A stretch of 64,000 nt of DNA, taken from NCBI RefSeq assembly GCF_026341275.1, contig NZ_JAIFZO010000002.1:7532118-7596117 (forward strand), in the 5' to 3' direction. Below the pieces are notes generated by a model. That model was given only the letters and a program-made list of their open reading frames with translations, had not been told where the DNA came from and did not search any database. The DNA comes from Streptomyces ortus (GTDB lineage Bacteria > Actinomycetota > Actinomycetes > Streptomycetales > Streptomycetaceae). This document shows positions 52,260-60,857 of the stretch, piece after piece; the stretch's first letter is position 1; each line of letters opens with the position of its first letter. A program made the translations under genes and the position numbers.

Positions 52260-52320
52260 GGGAGCCACTCCAGGGAAAGTTCACTCGGAACGGGAGTACG
52301 GGATACGCGGTGCACGTAAA

Positions 52321-52378
52321 CGAAACTGTTTCGTACGCTTCGAGGCTAGACCACTTTCATCGAAACGACAAAGTTTCG
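52321..52378. promoter_or_regulatory. Promoter with two TetR-type operators for the MFS gene
   Basis: CGAAAC-T-GTTTCG (52321-52333) and CGAAAC-N6-GTTTCG (52361-52378) start 40 bp apart. On the minus strand TTGTCG (52371-52366) and TAGCCT (52348-52343) are spaced by 17 bp as -35 and -10; the distal operator covers the -35 and the other lies just past the start of transcription. Typical of a self-contained drug-induced exporter promoter. Confidence 0.7.
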
Positions 52379-52444
52379 CTAGCGAGACGGACGTCACACG
52401 CGCCGCGGTCAACCCTGAGAGCCGGTCGGGGCTCCGGACGCCCC

Positions 52445-55270
52445 CTACTGCATCTGCCGCCGCACCAGCTCGTGCAGCCGGCCGCCCGTGTCCGCGAGCA
52501 GCTGGGCGGGCGTGCCCTGCTGGGCGATCCGGCCGTCCTCCATCACGATGACGCGGTCCGCGTCCATCACGGTGGACAGCCGGTGCGCGATCACCACCCG
52601 GGTCGCGTTGAGCGCGCGGGTGCTCTCGATGACCGTGCGCTGGGTCTCGTTGTCGAGCGCGCTGGTCGCCTCGTCGAAGAAGAGGATGCGCGGACGCCGG
52701 ATCAGCGCCTGGGCGATCATCAGCCGCTGGCGCTGGCCGCCGGAGACCGCGCCGCTGCCCGAGACGATCGTGTGCAGCCCCATCGGCATCCGCCTGATGT
52801 CGTCGGCGAGCCCCGCCATCTCCGCGGCGGCCATCGCCTCCTCGGGCGTGTAAGGCTCCGTACCGCAGATGACGTCCAGGATCGAGCCGGTGAACGGCTG
52901 CGCGTGCTGGAGCACGACACCGCACTGACGGCGGACGGCGGACTGGTCGAGCGCGGCCAGGTCCTGGCCGTCGTACAGCACACTGCCCCCGACCGGCTTG
53001 TCGAAGCCGATGAGCAGCCGCAGCAGCGTCGACTTGCCGCAGCCGCTCGGGCCGACGACCGCCACGAACTCGCCGGGCCGGATCGCGAAGGACAGGTCGT
53101 CGAGTACGAGCGGCCCGTCGTCGGTGTACCGGAACGACAGCTTCTTCGCCTCGATGGCGCCGGACAGCTCGGCGGGCCGTGTGCTCGCCACCCGGACCTC
53201 CGGCTCCGCGTCCAGGACCGGCTTGATCTCCTCGAACATCGGCAGCGCGGCCACCATCGACACGAAGGAACCCGTCAGCTGGGTGACCGAGGTCAGCAGC
53301 ATGGTCATCGAGGTGTTGAAGGTCAGGAACGCGGCGGCGGACAGCGTGCCGCGCGCCGGTCCCGCCAGCAACATGAACATGATGAGCGAGCAGAGCGGCA
53401 GATACACCGAGCCCAGCACGGTCGTCAGGTTCTTGATCCGGCCCACCCGCTGCTGGAGTTCACGGCTGCGGGCGAACTCGCCCGCCCAGGCCGCGTACGC
53501 GTAGTTCTCCGCCGCCGCGACCCGCAGCTTCGGCAGTCCGCGCAGGGTCTGGAAGGCCTGGTTGTTGAGCTTGTTGCTCAGCACGATCAGCCGGCGCTGC
53601 CAGCGCACCTGCCACAGGCCGAGCCCGAGGAACACCCCGGCGATCACCACGAGCATCCCGATCGCGGCGAGCGCCATCGGGACGCTGAACCAGAACAGCA
53701 GCGCGAGGTTCATCGCGCCGACCGTCACCGACTGGACCACCACGGGGCCCAGGCCCGCCATCATGCGGCGGATGGCGCTGATGCCCATGGCGGCACTGGC
53801 CAGTTCACCGGTGGAGCGCGAGGTGAAGAACGTCGTCGGCAGCCGCAGCAGCCTGTCCCACACGGCCGGCTGGAGCGTGGCCTCGATCCGGCCCTCAAGG
53901 CGCAGCATGGTGAGGTTCTGCATCAGCAGGAACGCCGCCGACACCACACCGGCGATCATGATCGCCAGACAGATCTGGACGATCAGGCTCTCCTGGGCCT
54001 TCGGCACGAACTCGCCGAGGACCTGACCGGTCGCCACCGGCACCAGCGCGCCGAGCGCCACCGTCACCAGACCGCTGAGCGCCAGATTGCGCATGTCCCC
54101 ACTCGTGCCCCGGAGGCTGAACCGCAGCAGCCGCAGCGGAGTCAGCCCGCGGTCGGGCAGCGGCCGGTAGAACATCACCGCACGCGGCTCGAACTCCGCC
54201 GCGTTCGCCTTCTCCACCGGTGTCTCCCGGCCGCTCGACGGATGCACCGCCACATAGCCGCCGCGCCGCCACAGCAGCGCGGTCGGCGCACCCGAGGCGA
54301 CCCGGTGCCCGACCAGGGGTCCGACGTCGTCGCGCCACCAGCGCCCGTCGAGACGGACCGCACGCGCCCGGACCCGGGAGGCGAGCGCGATCCGCTCCAC
54401 CGGGTCGAGACGATCGCTCTCCGCGCCGCCCTTCGCGGGATCGGCGAGGGTGATCCCGGCCGCGCGGGCGACGAGCCCGCACGCCGCGTACGTGGCATCG
54501 GCGTCACCCGCGCCGGGACCCCGGCCCGAGCGTTTGGATATGGAGGCGAGCAGCGTGCGGTCGGCCTGTGCGCGGACCGCCTCGCCCGCCTTGATGCCCG
54601 CGGCCGTCCGGGTCTCGTGGGTGCGCTCCAGCTGCTCGATCCAGCGGTCGAGCGTGGCCAGCAGCCGGTACTGCTGGTCGACCATCGTCTGCCACATCGC
54701 CGGGTCGACCAGCAGGTCCGCCGCGGCCTCGGCGCCGTACAGGGAGCCGTACTGCACACTGCCCGGCGCCACCTGCGTCCACAGGACGTCGTCGTCGGTC
54801 GGGGCCGCGTCCTGCTCGGTGGCGAGCGGCGCCGCGAAAAGGATGGCGAGGCCCCGGCCGACACCGAGGGAGAGGGCGTACTCCAGGGGGCTGGTCGACG
54901 GGGGTACGTACTGGGGGGTGCCGTACGCGTCGTAGGTCCAGCTCTCGGTCTGCGGCGGCCGGTGCAGCTCGCGCAGCTCGATACGGCGCAGGACGCACGC
55001 GCGCAGCGGCCGGCCGACGAGCGTGTGCTGGGGTCCGGCGACCGGGCCGAGCAGCAGCGAGCCCGCTTCGAGCCGGCCGAGGTGGTGCCAGTGGCCCTGC
55101 TCGGCCGCGTCCACGGCGAAGAGGTCCATGGCCCCCGCCGCCACGAGCCACAGCACGTGCGGTCCTTCGAGGTCCAGGCGGTTCAGGCCCGACCCGTCGA
55201 CCGGAACGCCCATGCCCCCGAGCGCGGCCAGCACGTAATCGCCCTCGGCCCCGAGCTGCTGATGGGTCAT
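52445..55270 (-). CDS. NHLP-type bacteriocin export ABC transporter (permease-ATPase)
   Basis: This 941-aa half-transporter has a roughly 390-residue N-terminal cytoplasmic part with a cNMP-binding-like fold, six membrane helices (395-680) and an ATPase domain with Walker A GPSGCGKST (near 739), signature VSGGQRQRL and Walker B LFFDEATSALD. The long N-terminus is the mark of the second subunit of NHLP/NHLM systems, which pair with a C39-peptidase subunit. It begins 1 bp after the stop of that partner gene with GGGAG upstream, so they are coupled. It lies in the inner membrane. Confidence 0.92.
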   Translation of the reverse strand: MTHQQLGAEGDYVLAALGGMGVPVDGSGLNRLDLEGPHVLWLVAAGAMDLFAVDAAEQGHWHHLGRLEAGSLLLGPVAGPQHTLVGRPLRACVLRRIELRELHRPPQTESWTYDAYGTPQYVPPSTSPLEYALSLGVGRGLAILFAAPLATEQDAAPTDDDVLWTQVAPGSVQYGSLYGAEAAADLLVDPAMWQTMVDQQYRLLATLDRWIEQLERTHETRTAAGIKAGEAVRAQADRTLLASISKRSGRGPGAGDADATYAACGLVARAAGITLADPAKGGAESDRLDPVERIALASRVRARAVRLDGRWWRDDVGPLVGHRVASGAPTALLWRRGGYVAVHPSSGRETPVEKANAAEFEPRAVMFYRPLPDRGLTPLRLLRFSLRGTSGDMRNLALSGLVTVALGALVPVATGQVLGEFVPKAQESLIVQICLAIMIAGVVSAAFLLMQNLTMLRLEGRIEATLQPAVWDRLLRLPTTFFTSRSTGELASAAMGISAIRRMMAGLGPVVVQSVTVGAMNLALLFWFSVPMALAAIGMLVVIAGVFLGLGLWQVRWQRRLIVLSNKLNNQAFQTLRGLPKLRVAAAENYAYAAWAGEFARSRELQQRVGRIKNLTTVLGSVYLPLCSLIMFMLLAGPARGTLSAAAFLTFNTSMTMLLTSVTQLTGSFVSMVAALPMFEEIKPVLDAEPEVRVASTRPAELSGAIEAKKLSFRYTDDGPLVLDDLSFAIRPGEFVAVVGPSGCGKSTLLRLLIGFDKPVGGSVLYDGQDLAALDQSAVRRQCGVVLQHAQPFTGSILDVICGTEPYTPEEAMAAAEMAGLADDIRRMPMGLHTIVSGSGAVSGGQRQRLMIAQALIRRPRILFFDEATSALDNETQRTVIESTRALNATRVVIAHRLSTVMDADRVIVMEDGRIAQQGTPAQLLADTGGRLHELVRRQMQ

Positions 55271-55271
55271 C

Positions 55272-57551
55272 TCATCGCTCCCTGACCAGCTCGGCGTACG
55301 CGCCGCCGGCCGCCACCAGGGCGTCGTGACGCCCGCGTTCCACCACCGTGCCGTGCTGGAGCACCACGATCTCGTCGCTGTCGCGCACGGTGCTCAGCCG
55401 GTGCGCGATGACCACACAGGCGCAGCCGCGCCGGCGCAGGTTGTCCATCACGAGCTGCTCGGTCTCCGCGTCCAGCGCGCTCGTCACCTCGTCGAGCACC
55501 AGGATGCTGGGCCTGCGGACCAGCGCCCGCGCGATCTCCAGGCGTTGGCGCTGCCCGCCGGAGAAGTTGCGGCCGTCCTGCTCGACCCGGCTCTGGATGC
55601 CGCCCGGACGGCGCATGACCACGTCGTACAGCGCCGCGTCCCGCAGCGCTTCGGCCACCGCCTCGTCCGGGACCGACGGGTCCCACAGGGCGATGTTGTC
55701 GCGGACCGTGCCCTCGAAGAGGAACACGTCCTGGTCGACGAAGGAGACGGAGGACGCGAGCGCGCCGCGCGGGATGTCCTCCAGCCACTGCCCGTCGATC
55801 CGGATCACGCCCTCCCACGGCGTGTACAGGCCCGAGATCAGCCTGGACACCGTCGACTTGCCGCTGCCCGAGCCGCCCACCAGGGCCACCTGCCGGCCCG
55901 GACCGACCGTCAGCGAGAACCCGGACAGCAGCGGCTTGTCGAGCGGGCTGTAACCGAAAGTGATGTTCTCCAGCTCCACATGGCCCCGCAGCCTGCGGGT
56001 GCTGTCGTGCGCGCCGCGCCGCGAGTACAGCGGGTCGGCGGCGAAGTTCTCCACGTCCTTCAGCCGGGCCACGTCGGCCGCGAAGTCCTGGATGCGGCCC
56101 GCCACCCCGTTGAGGCGGGTGATCGGTGCGGTGAAGCGGGTCACCAGTGCCTGGAACGCGACGAGCAGTCCGACGGAGATGTGCCCCTCCACCGCCCGCA
56201 TCCCGCCGATCCACAGGATCAGCGCGCTGTTGAGGGTCGCGAGCGTCGGCGCCACGACCCCCAGCCAGGCGGTCGGCACGCCGAGGCGCTGCTGCTCCTC
56301 CAGCGTGGTGGCGTGCTGCCCCGCCCACTTGCGGAAGTAGCCGTCCTCGCCGCCGGTCGCCTTCATCGTCTCGATCAACTGCAGCCCGGTGTAAGCCGTG
56401 TTGGTCAGCCGCGCGTTGTCGGCCCGCAGCTTCGCCGTGCGCGTCGCCCGCAGCCGGATCACGACCCGCATCGCCACCACGTTGAGCAGGGCCACGCCGA
56501 CGCCCACCGCCGTGAGCTGCGGATCGTAGGTGTAGAGCAGTACGGCGTACAGGACCACGACGACCGCGTCCACGCCCGCCGCCGCGAGGTCGCGGGCCAG
56601 TGTCTCGGCCACGGCGTCGTTGGACTGGAGGCGCTGCACGAGGTCGGCGGGGCTGCGCTGGGAGAAGAACGTGACCGGCAGCCGCAGCAGATGCCGCAGG
56701 AACCTGGCGCTGCTGAGCGTCGAGGAGATCAGCCGGCCGCGCAGCAGGTTCGCCTGCTGCAGCCAGGTCAGCACCACCGTCAGCAGCACACTCGCGCCCA
56801 TCGACGCGAACAGCACCCCGAGCAGCGAGGTCTGCCCGCCGATCAGGAACATGTCGATGTACGTACGGCTGAGCGCGGGTACGGCGGCGCCGACCGCCAC
56901 CAGCAGCAGACTGGCCAGCACCGCCGCGGGCATCGTGCCCGAGGTGCCGCGCAGCCGGGCGGGCATGGCGCCCATGACGCCGGGTCTGCGACCGCCCTTC
57001 TCGAAGTCGGGACCCGGTTCCAGGACGAGCACGACGCCCGTGAAACTGGTGTCGAAGTCCTCCATGGAGATGAAACGGCGGCCCTTGGCGGGGTCGTTGA
57101 TGTGCACCCCGCGCCGGCCCAGACGGCGCCCGATCCCGTCGAAGACGACGTAGTGGTTGAACTCCCAGAACAGGATCGCCGGCGCCTGCACCTCGGCGAG
57201 CGCCGCCGTGTCCATCTGCATGCCCTTGGCCGTCAGGCCGTAACCGCGGGCCGCCTTCAGCAGGTTGCTGGCGCGCGAGCCGTCGCGCGAGACACCGCAG
57301 GCGATCCGCAGTTCCTCCAGCGGGATGTGCCGTCCGTGGTGGGCGAGGACCATCGCGAGGGAGGCGGCGCCGCACTCCACGGCCTCCATCTGCAGGACGG
57401 TGGGCGTACGGACGGGTCGGCCCCGGCCCTTGGGGACCTTGCGCCTCGGTGGCGCCGAGCGGCGCCGGCCCCGTACGGGCGGCGGCAGTTCGCCGGCGGT
57501 GGCGCTGTCGGTGGTGTGCGTGGCGGACGAGGTGTCCTGGGGGGCGGTCAC
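55272..57551 (-). CDS. NHLP-type C39 peptidase/permease/ATPase exporter
   Basis: This 759-aa protein has a C39 peptidase (residues 50-180: Cys60 in VECGAAS, His133 in EFNHYVVFDG, Asp153 in HINDPAKG), six helices (205-490) and an ATPase with GGSGSGKST, NFSGGQRQRLEIARAL and ILVLDEVTSALD. C39 domains cut leader peptides after a Gly-Gly pair during export, matching the precursor at 58497. GTG 57551 overlaps the stop of the HlyD gene as GTGA; the open frame further upstream is a shadow of that gene. All catalytic residues are present. Confidence 0.94.
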   Translation of the reverse strand: MTAPQDTSSATHTTDSATAGELPPPVRGRRRSAPPRRKVPKGRGRPVRTPTVLQMEAVECGAASLAMVLAHHGRHIPLEELRIACGVSRDGSRASNLLKAARGYGLTAKGMQMDTAALAEVQAPAILFWEFNHYVVFDGIGRRLGRRGVHINDPAKGRRFISMEDFDTSFTGVVLVLEPGPDFEKGGRRPGVMGAMPARLRGTSGTMPAAVLASLLLVAVGAAVPALSRTYIDMFLIGGQTSLLGVLFASMGASVLLTVVLTWLQQANLLRGRLISSTLSSARFLRHLLRLPVTFFSQRSPADLVQRLQSNDAVAETLARDLAAAGVDAVVVVLYAVLLYTYDPQLTAVGVGVALLNVVAMRVVIRLRATRTAKLRADNARLTNTAYTGLQLIETMKATGGEDGYFRKWAGQHATTLEEQQRLGVPTAWLGVVAPTLATLNSALILWIGGMRAVEGHISVGLLVAFQALVTRFTAPITRLNGVAGRIQDFAADVARLKDVENFAADPLYSRRGAHDSTRRLRGHVELENITFGYSPLDKPLLSGFSLTVGPGRQVALVGGSGSGKSTVSRLISGLYTPWEGVIRIDGQWLEDIPRGALASSVSFVDQDVFLFEGTVRDNIALWDPSVPDEAVAEALRDAALYDVVMRRPGGIQSRVEQDGRNFSGGQRQRLEIARALVRRPSILVLDEVTSALDAETEQLVMDNLRRRGCACVVIAHRLSTVRDSDEIVVLQHGTVVERGRHDALVAAGGAYAELVRER

Positions 57552-58354
57552 GGCAGCAGCCAATCGATCGGGCGCTGGTCGTCCAGGCGGATCGAGCCGG
57601 AGGCCATGGTCATGGAGTCGAGCCGGAACGGCGGACCCTCGGCCGACGACCACCGGTAGCCGGACTTCGTGCCGGACGAGGTGTCGAGCCGGACGAGGAC
57701 GGCCACCGGCCTGCCCTTCTCGGTGAACTGCTCGCCCAGTTGGCTGTCGCCGAGGAAGGCGGCGATCTGCTGCGGTGACTGGGCGGCCCGGTCCACCGAC
57801 TTCACATGGCCGCGCAGCACCCCGTACTCCTGGGTCGGCACGGACTGGACGGTCAGGTCGACGGCGGCGTTCGCGGGGATCGTCGCGGCGTTCTCGGCGG
57901 GCACGTACACCGTCGCGTACAGGGGGTCGTCGGAGTCGGCGACCTTCTCCACCGCGGCGACGTTCGTGCCGGTGGAGATGATCGCGCCGATCGTCGCGGC
58001 GAGTCCGGAGACCCGGCCGGCGGCGACACCGCGCACCACCGTCTCCCCCTTGGCCGTACGCACCTTGAGGACGGGGGCGTTCGCCTTGATCCGGCGGCCC
58101 TGCTCGGTGAGGACCGCGGTGACCTGCCCGGAGACGGGACTTTGCAGAAGGTAACTGCCCTGCCCGTGCGTGAGGATGGCGGGCGCGCTCACCGTGGACG
58201 CCACGGAGCCCGTCACGGCCCAGACCGACGCGGCGGCCATGACGACGACCGTCACACACAGCACGAGCCAGCCCTGGGGGCGGGCGAAGCGCACCGGCAG
58301 GTCCAGCTCCTCCGGCGACTGCAGTTTGGCGAGGGCCTGTTGGCGGAACTGCAC
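57548..58354 (-). CDS. HlyD-like adaptor, NHLM secretion type
   Basis: This 268-aa membrane-fusion-type protein begins with QFRQQALAKLQSPEELDLPV, typical of the NHLM bacteriocin secretion adaptor family, has one membrane helix (28-50), and lipoyl/beta-barrel strands on the outside (LLQSPVSGQVTAVLTEQG and VRGVAAGRVSGLAATIGAII). It should tie the two ABC subunits together. The GTG start has GGTGAG six bases upstream. It is the first transporter gene after the precursor and its terminator. Confidence 0.9.
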   Translation of the reverse strand: MQFRQQALAKLQSPEELDLPVRFARPQGWLVLCVTVVVMAAASVWAVTGSVASTVSAPAILTHGQGSYLLQSPVSGQVTAVLTEQGRRIKANAPVLKVRTAKGETVVRGVAAGRVSGLAATIGAIISTGTNVAAVEKVADSDDPLYATVYVPAENAATIPANAAVDLTVQSVPTQEYGVLRGHVKSVDRAAQSPQQIAAFLGDSQLGEQFTEKGRPVAVLVRLDTSSGTKSGYRWSSAEGPPFRLDSMTMASGSIRLDDQRPIDWLLP

Positions 58355-58433
58355 GGAATTCTCACCTGCGCGTGACTGATGGCGCGTCCCTGGGACGAAC
58401 CGAGCCAGAAAACAAAAGAAAGGGGCAGCACCC

Positions 58434-58470
58434 GTGAGTCCCGGAACCGGGGAATGGTTCCGGGACTCAC
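58434..58470 (-). terminator. Attenuator/terminator between precursor and exporter genes
   Basis: Arms GTGAGTCCCGGAACC (58434-58448) and GGTTCCGGGACTCAC (58456-58470) pair perfectly. In the leftward direction a CTTTCTTTTGTTTTC tract follows. It should lower expression of the exporter genes relative to the precursor. Confidence 0.85.
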
Positions 58471-58496
58471 GGCACGCTAAGCGATCACAGAAGTGA

Positions 58497-58712
58497 TCAG
58501 AGACCGGCGACCAGGCCGGTGACCGGGGCGGTGTTCAGGCCGGTCACACCCTCGACGGTGCCCACGACGGTGTCGACCACGCCGGAGACCGGGGCGATGC
58601 CGTCCACGGCACCGGTGACGGTGCTGAGGGCGTTCAGCGCGAGGCCACCCGAGACGTTGTCGAGGTCGGCGTCGGAGATCTCGGCGGTCTGGACCTGGGG
58701 GGTGGAGTTCAT
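58497..58712 (-). CDS. Double-glycine leader peptide precursor, cysteine-free core
   Basis: This 71-aa peptide has a 23-residue leader ending EISDADLDNVSGG, the classical recognition sequence for C39 exporters, then a 48-residue core rich in Val, Gly, Thr and Ala and without any Cys, Trp or basic residue. Val-Thr-Gly units recur (TVTGAVDG, VEGVTGL, APVTGLV) and APVSGVV/APVTGLV are near copies. Two Asp and one Glu make the core acidic and hydrophobic. No lanthionine, radical SAM, YcaO or other tailoring gene is nearby, so it is probably exported unmodified. GGAAGGGA precedes ATG 58712. It is the first gene of the exporter operon. Confidence 0.87.
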   Translation of the reverse strand: MNSTPQVQTAEISDADLDNVSGGLALNALSTVTGAVDGIAPVSGVVDTVVGTVEGVTGLNTAPVTGLVAGL

Positions 58713-59356
58713 GATGAACTTCCCTTCCTATTGGTATTCACAAGGGGGGAGCGGCCCCCTCTGGGGACAGATGGTCGGCCGCGACCGCGAGCGCCCGGAT
58801 CCCGAGAACGAAATCCGAGGAACGGCCCCCGCGGTGCAATGGATCAAAGCACGGTGCCGTGTCCCGCATCCAATCAACGGGCATCGGAAAACGGCTATTC
58901 GGGAGCCCGATCGGTTCAACCGTGCAGTTCCGCGCACCGCGTGGTGGCGACTTCTTCACATGGCCCCGGGGGTCATCCACATCTCCGCAACACACGGCGA
59001 AACCTGAATCGGGCACACCTCGCCAATGAGGCAGCGCGCGACGAGCCGGTGTGCGGATCCGTCGTGGGCCGTGACTCCGCTGCGTATTCGATGTGCAGAT
59101 TTGCTGAAGCCGACATTCCGCTGCGGCCGACGCCCTCTCTGTCACCGACCGGTCGCCGCGTGTGACCGCTCCGGGTCCGCATGCGTGGGCCCCCGCCACC
59201 GCGGCCCGTTCCTCCGGCGGGGCCGATTCGCGCTTTCGCAAAGGAAGTTGAGCGGGACCGTTGAACGCCACCGGTGTCGCTTGCGTATCAACAGCCATCC
59301 AGGCGCCCGCAGTCAGCCGTCATCCGGCGGCTCGGACCCCCCGTCCCCAGGAGGTC
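58713..59356. promoter_or_regulatory. Divergent region, peptide operon versus protease
   Basis: These 644 bp carry the promoters of the precursor and the protease. The DNA is markedly less GC-rich than flanking genes around 58840-59030. No conserved protein frame, tRNA or strong palindrome was seen. Confidence 0.45.
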
Positions 59357-60754
59357 ATGAAGTTGAGTCACAAGCGGATACCGAAGCGCAAGGCCGTCAT
59401 CGCCGCAGGAGGCGTGGTCGCGCTCGGCGCGGCAGCCCTCGTCCTGCCCAACGCGATGGCGTCCCAGACCGATGCGACGGAAGGTGCCGCGCCCAGAACG
59501 CTGAAGGCCGCGGACGCGTCTGACCTCGCTTCTCAGCTGTCCGAACTGCTCGGTGAGGACTACGCCGGCGGATATTACGACTCCGGCAAGCAGCAGCTGA
59601 TCATCAACGTCGTGGGCGACAACAACAACATCGTCCTGGCGGAGAAGAAGGGTGCGGTGGTCCGTCAGGTCGAGAACAGCACCGCCGAACTCAAGACGGC
59701 GTCGCGGACACTGAAGGCCGACGCGACCATCCCCGGCACCTCCTGGGCCGTCGACCCCCGGACGAACAAGATCCAGGTCACCGCCGACCGCACCGTCACA
59801 GGTGCGAAGTGGGACCAGCTGGAGTCGACCGTCCAGACGCTCGGCGCGGGCGTGGCGACCATCAAGAAGTCCGCCGGTGAGTTCAAGACGTTCGTCGAGG
59901 GCGGCGACGCCATCTTCGGCGGTGGCGCGCGCTGCTCGCTCGGCTTCAACGTCGTCGCCGACGACGGCAGCCCCGCCTTCCTGACCGCGGGTCACTGCGG
60001 TGTCGCCGCCGCCGAGTGGTCGGACGCGCAGGACGGCGCGCCGATCGGCACGGTCGAGACGGCCACCTTCCCCGGTGACGGCGACTTCGCCCTCGTCAAG
60101 TACGACGACCCCGCGACCGAGGCCCCGAGCACGGTGAACACCGGCGAGCAGACCGTGGAGATCCTGGCCGCCGCGGATGCCACGGTCGGTGAGACGGTCA
60201 TCCGCATGGGCAGCACCACCGGTCTCAACGACGGCCAGGTCACAGGCCTCGACGCCACCGTGAACTACCCGGAGGGCACGGTCACCGGCCTCATCCAGAC
60301 CGACGTCTGTGCCGAGCCCGGTGACAGCGGCGGCTCGCTGTTCACCGCGGAGGGCAGCGCGATCGGCCTGACCTCGGGCGGCAGCGGCGACTGCACCGTC
60401 GGCGGCGAGACCTTCTTCCAGCCGGTGACCACCGCGTTGACGGCGGTGGGCGCGACGCTCGGCGCGGGCGACGCGGGTGCCGGCGCGGGCGACGAGGCAG
60501 GAGCCGGCGAGGAAGCGGGCGCCGGTGAAGAGGCAGGAGCCGGAGCCGGCGAGGAGGCCGGCGCCGGTGAAGAGGCGGGCGCCGGTCAGGAAGCCGGTGC
60601 CGGTGAAGAGGCCGGGGCCGGTGAGGAAGCCGGTGCCGGTGGTGACGCGGTCGGCGGCGAGGCCGTCGGTGGCGAGGAGCAGGCCGGTGACGCCGGTGAC
60701 GCCGGTGACCAGGCAGGCGACGCGGCGGGCGACGGTTCGGGGCACAACAGGTGA
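59357..60754 (+). CDS. Streptogrisin-like secreted serine protease with acidic tail
   Basis: This 465-aa pre-pro-protease has a signal peptide (to about residue 36), a propeptide (45-180), and a chymotrypsin-fold S1E domain (about 182-370) with His213 in TAGHCG, Asp243 in GDGDFALV and Ser324 in EPGDSGGS; the domain start EGGDAIFGGGARCSLGFNVV matches mature streptogrisins. The last 95 residues are an acidic low-complexity tail of repeated EEAGAG units, then DAGD repeats, in place of any substrate-binding domain. AGGAGG precedes ATG 59357 by only two bases; a TTG at 59363 has better spacing. It is followed by a strong terminator. Confidence 0.93.
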   Translation: MKLSHKRIPKRKAVIAAGGVVALGAAALVLPNAMASQTDATEGAAPRTLKAADASDLASQLSELLGEDYAGGYYDSGKQQLIINVVGDNNNIVLAEKKGAVVRQVENSTAELKTASRTLKADATIPGTSWAVDPRTNKIQVTADRTVTGAKWDQLESTVQTLGAGVATIKKSAGEFKTFVEGGDAIFGGGARCSLGFNVVADDGSPAFLTAGHCGVAAAEWSDAQDGAPIGTVETATFPGDGDFALVKYDDPATEAPSTVNTGEQTVEILAAADATVGETVIRMGSTTGLNDGQVTGLDATVNYPEGTVTGLIQTDVCAEPGDSGGSLFTAEGSAIGLTSGGSGDCTVGGETFFQPVTTALTAVGATLGAGDAGAGAGDEAGAGEEAGAGEEAGAGAGEEAGAGEEAGAGQEAGAGEEAGAGEEAGAGGDAVGGEAVGGEEQAGDAGDAGDQAGDAAGDGSGHNR

Positions 60755-60784
60755 CCTGACCGCGCGTCAGCGGTGTTGCCGTTC

Positions 60785-60824
60785 GGAGCGGCCCGGTCCT
60801 CCGGCGGGAGGACCGGGCCGCTCC
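60785..60824. terminator. Terminator between protease and phosphatase genes
   Basis: A perfect 18-bp stem (60785-60802 with 60807-60824) and loop GGCG lie between two convergent genes. Confidence 0.92.
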
Positions 60825-60857
60825 GTGTGTCCTCGGCCGGCCGCGCGGTACGCGCGG

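Noticed and set aside
52205..55285. 1026-residue plus-strand open frame across the NHLP transporter
   Set aside because: His/Arg/Gln-rich shadow with no motifs; the minus strand encodes a full ABC transporter with Walker motifs.
58497..58712. Lanthipeptide precursor
   Set aside because: The leader is compatible, but the core has no cysteine and no LanM/LanKC-type synthetase is nearby.
60465..60680. Regular short repeats that could suggest a CRISPR array
   Set aside because: The repeats keep codon phase, have no spacers, and encode the EEAGAG tail of a protease.
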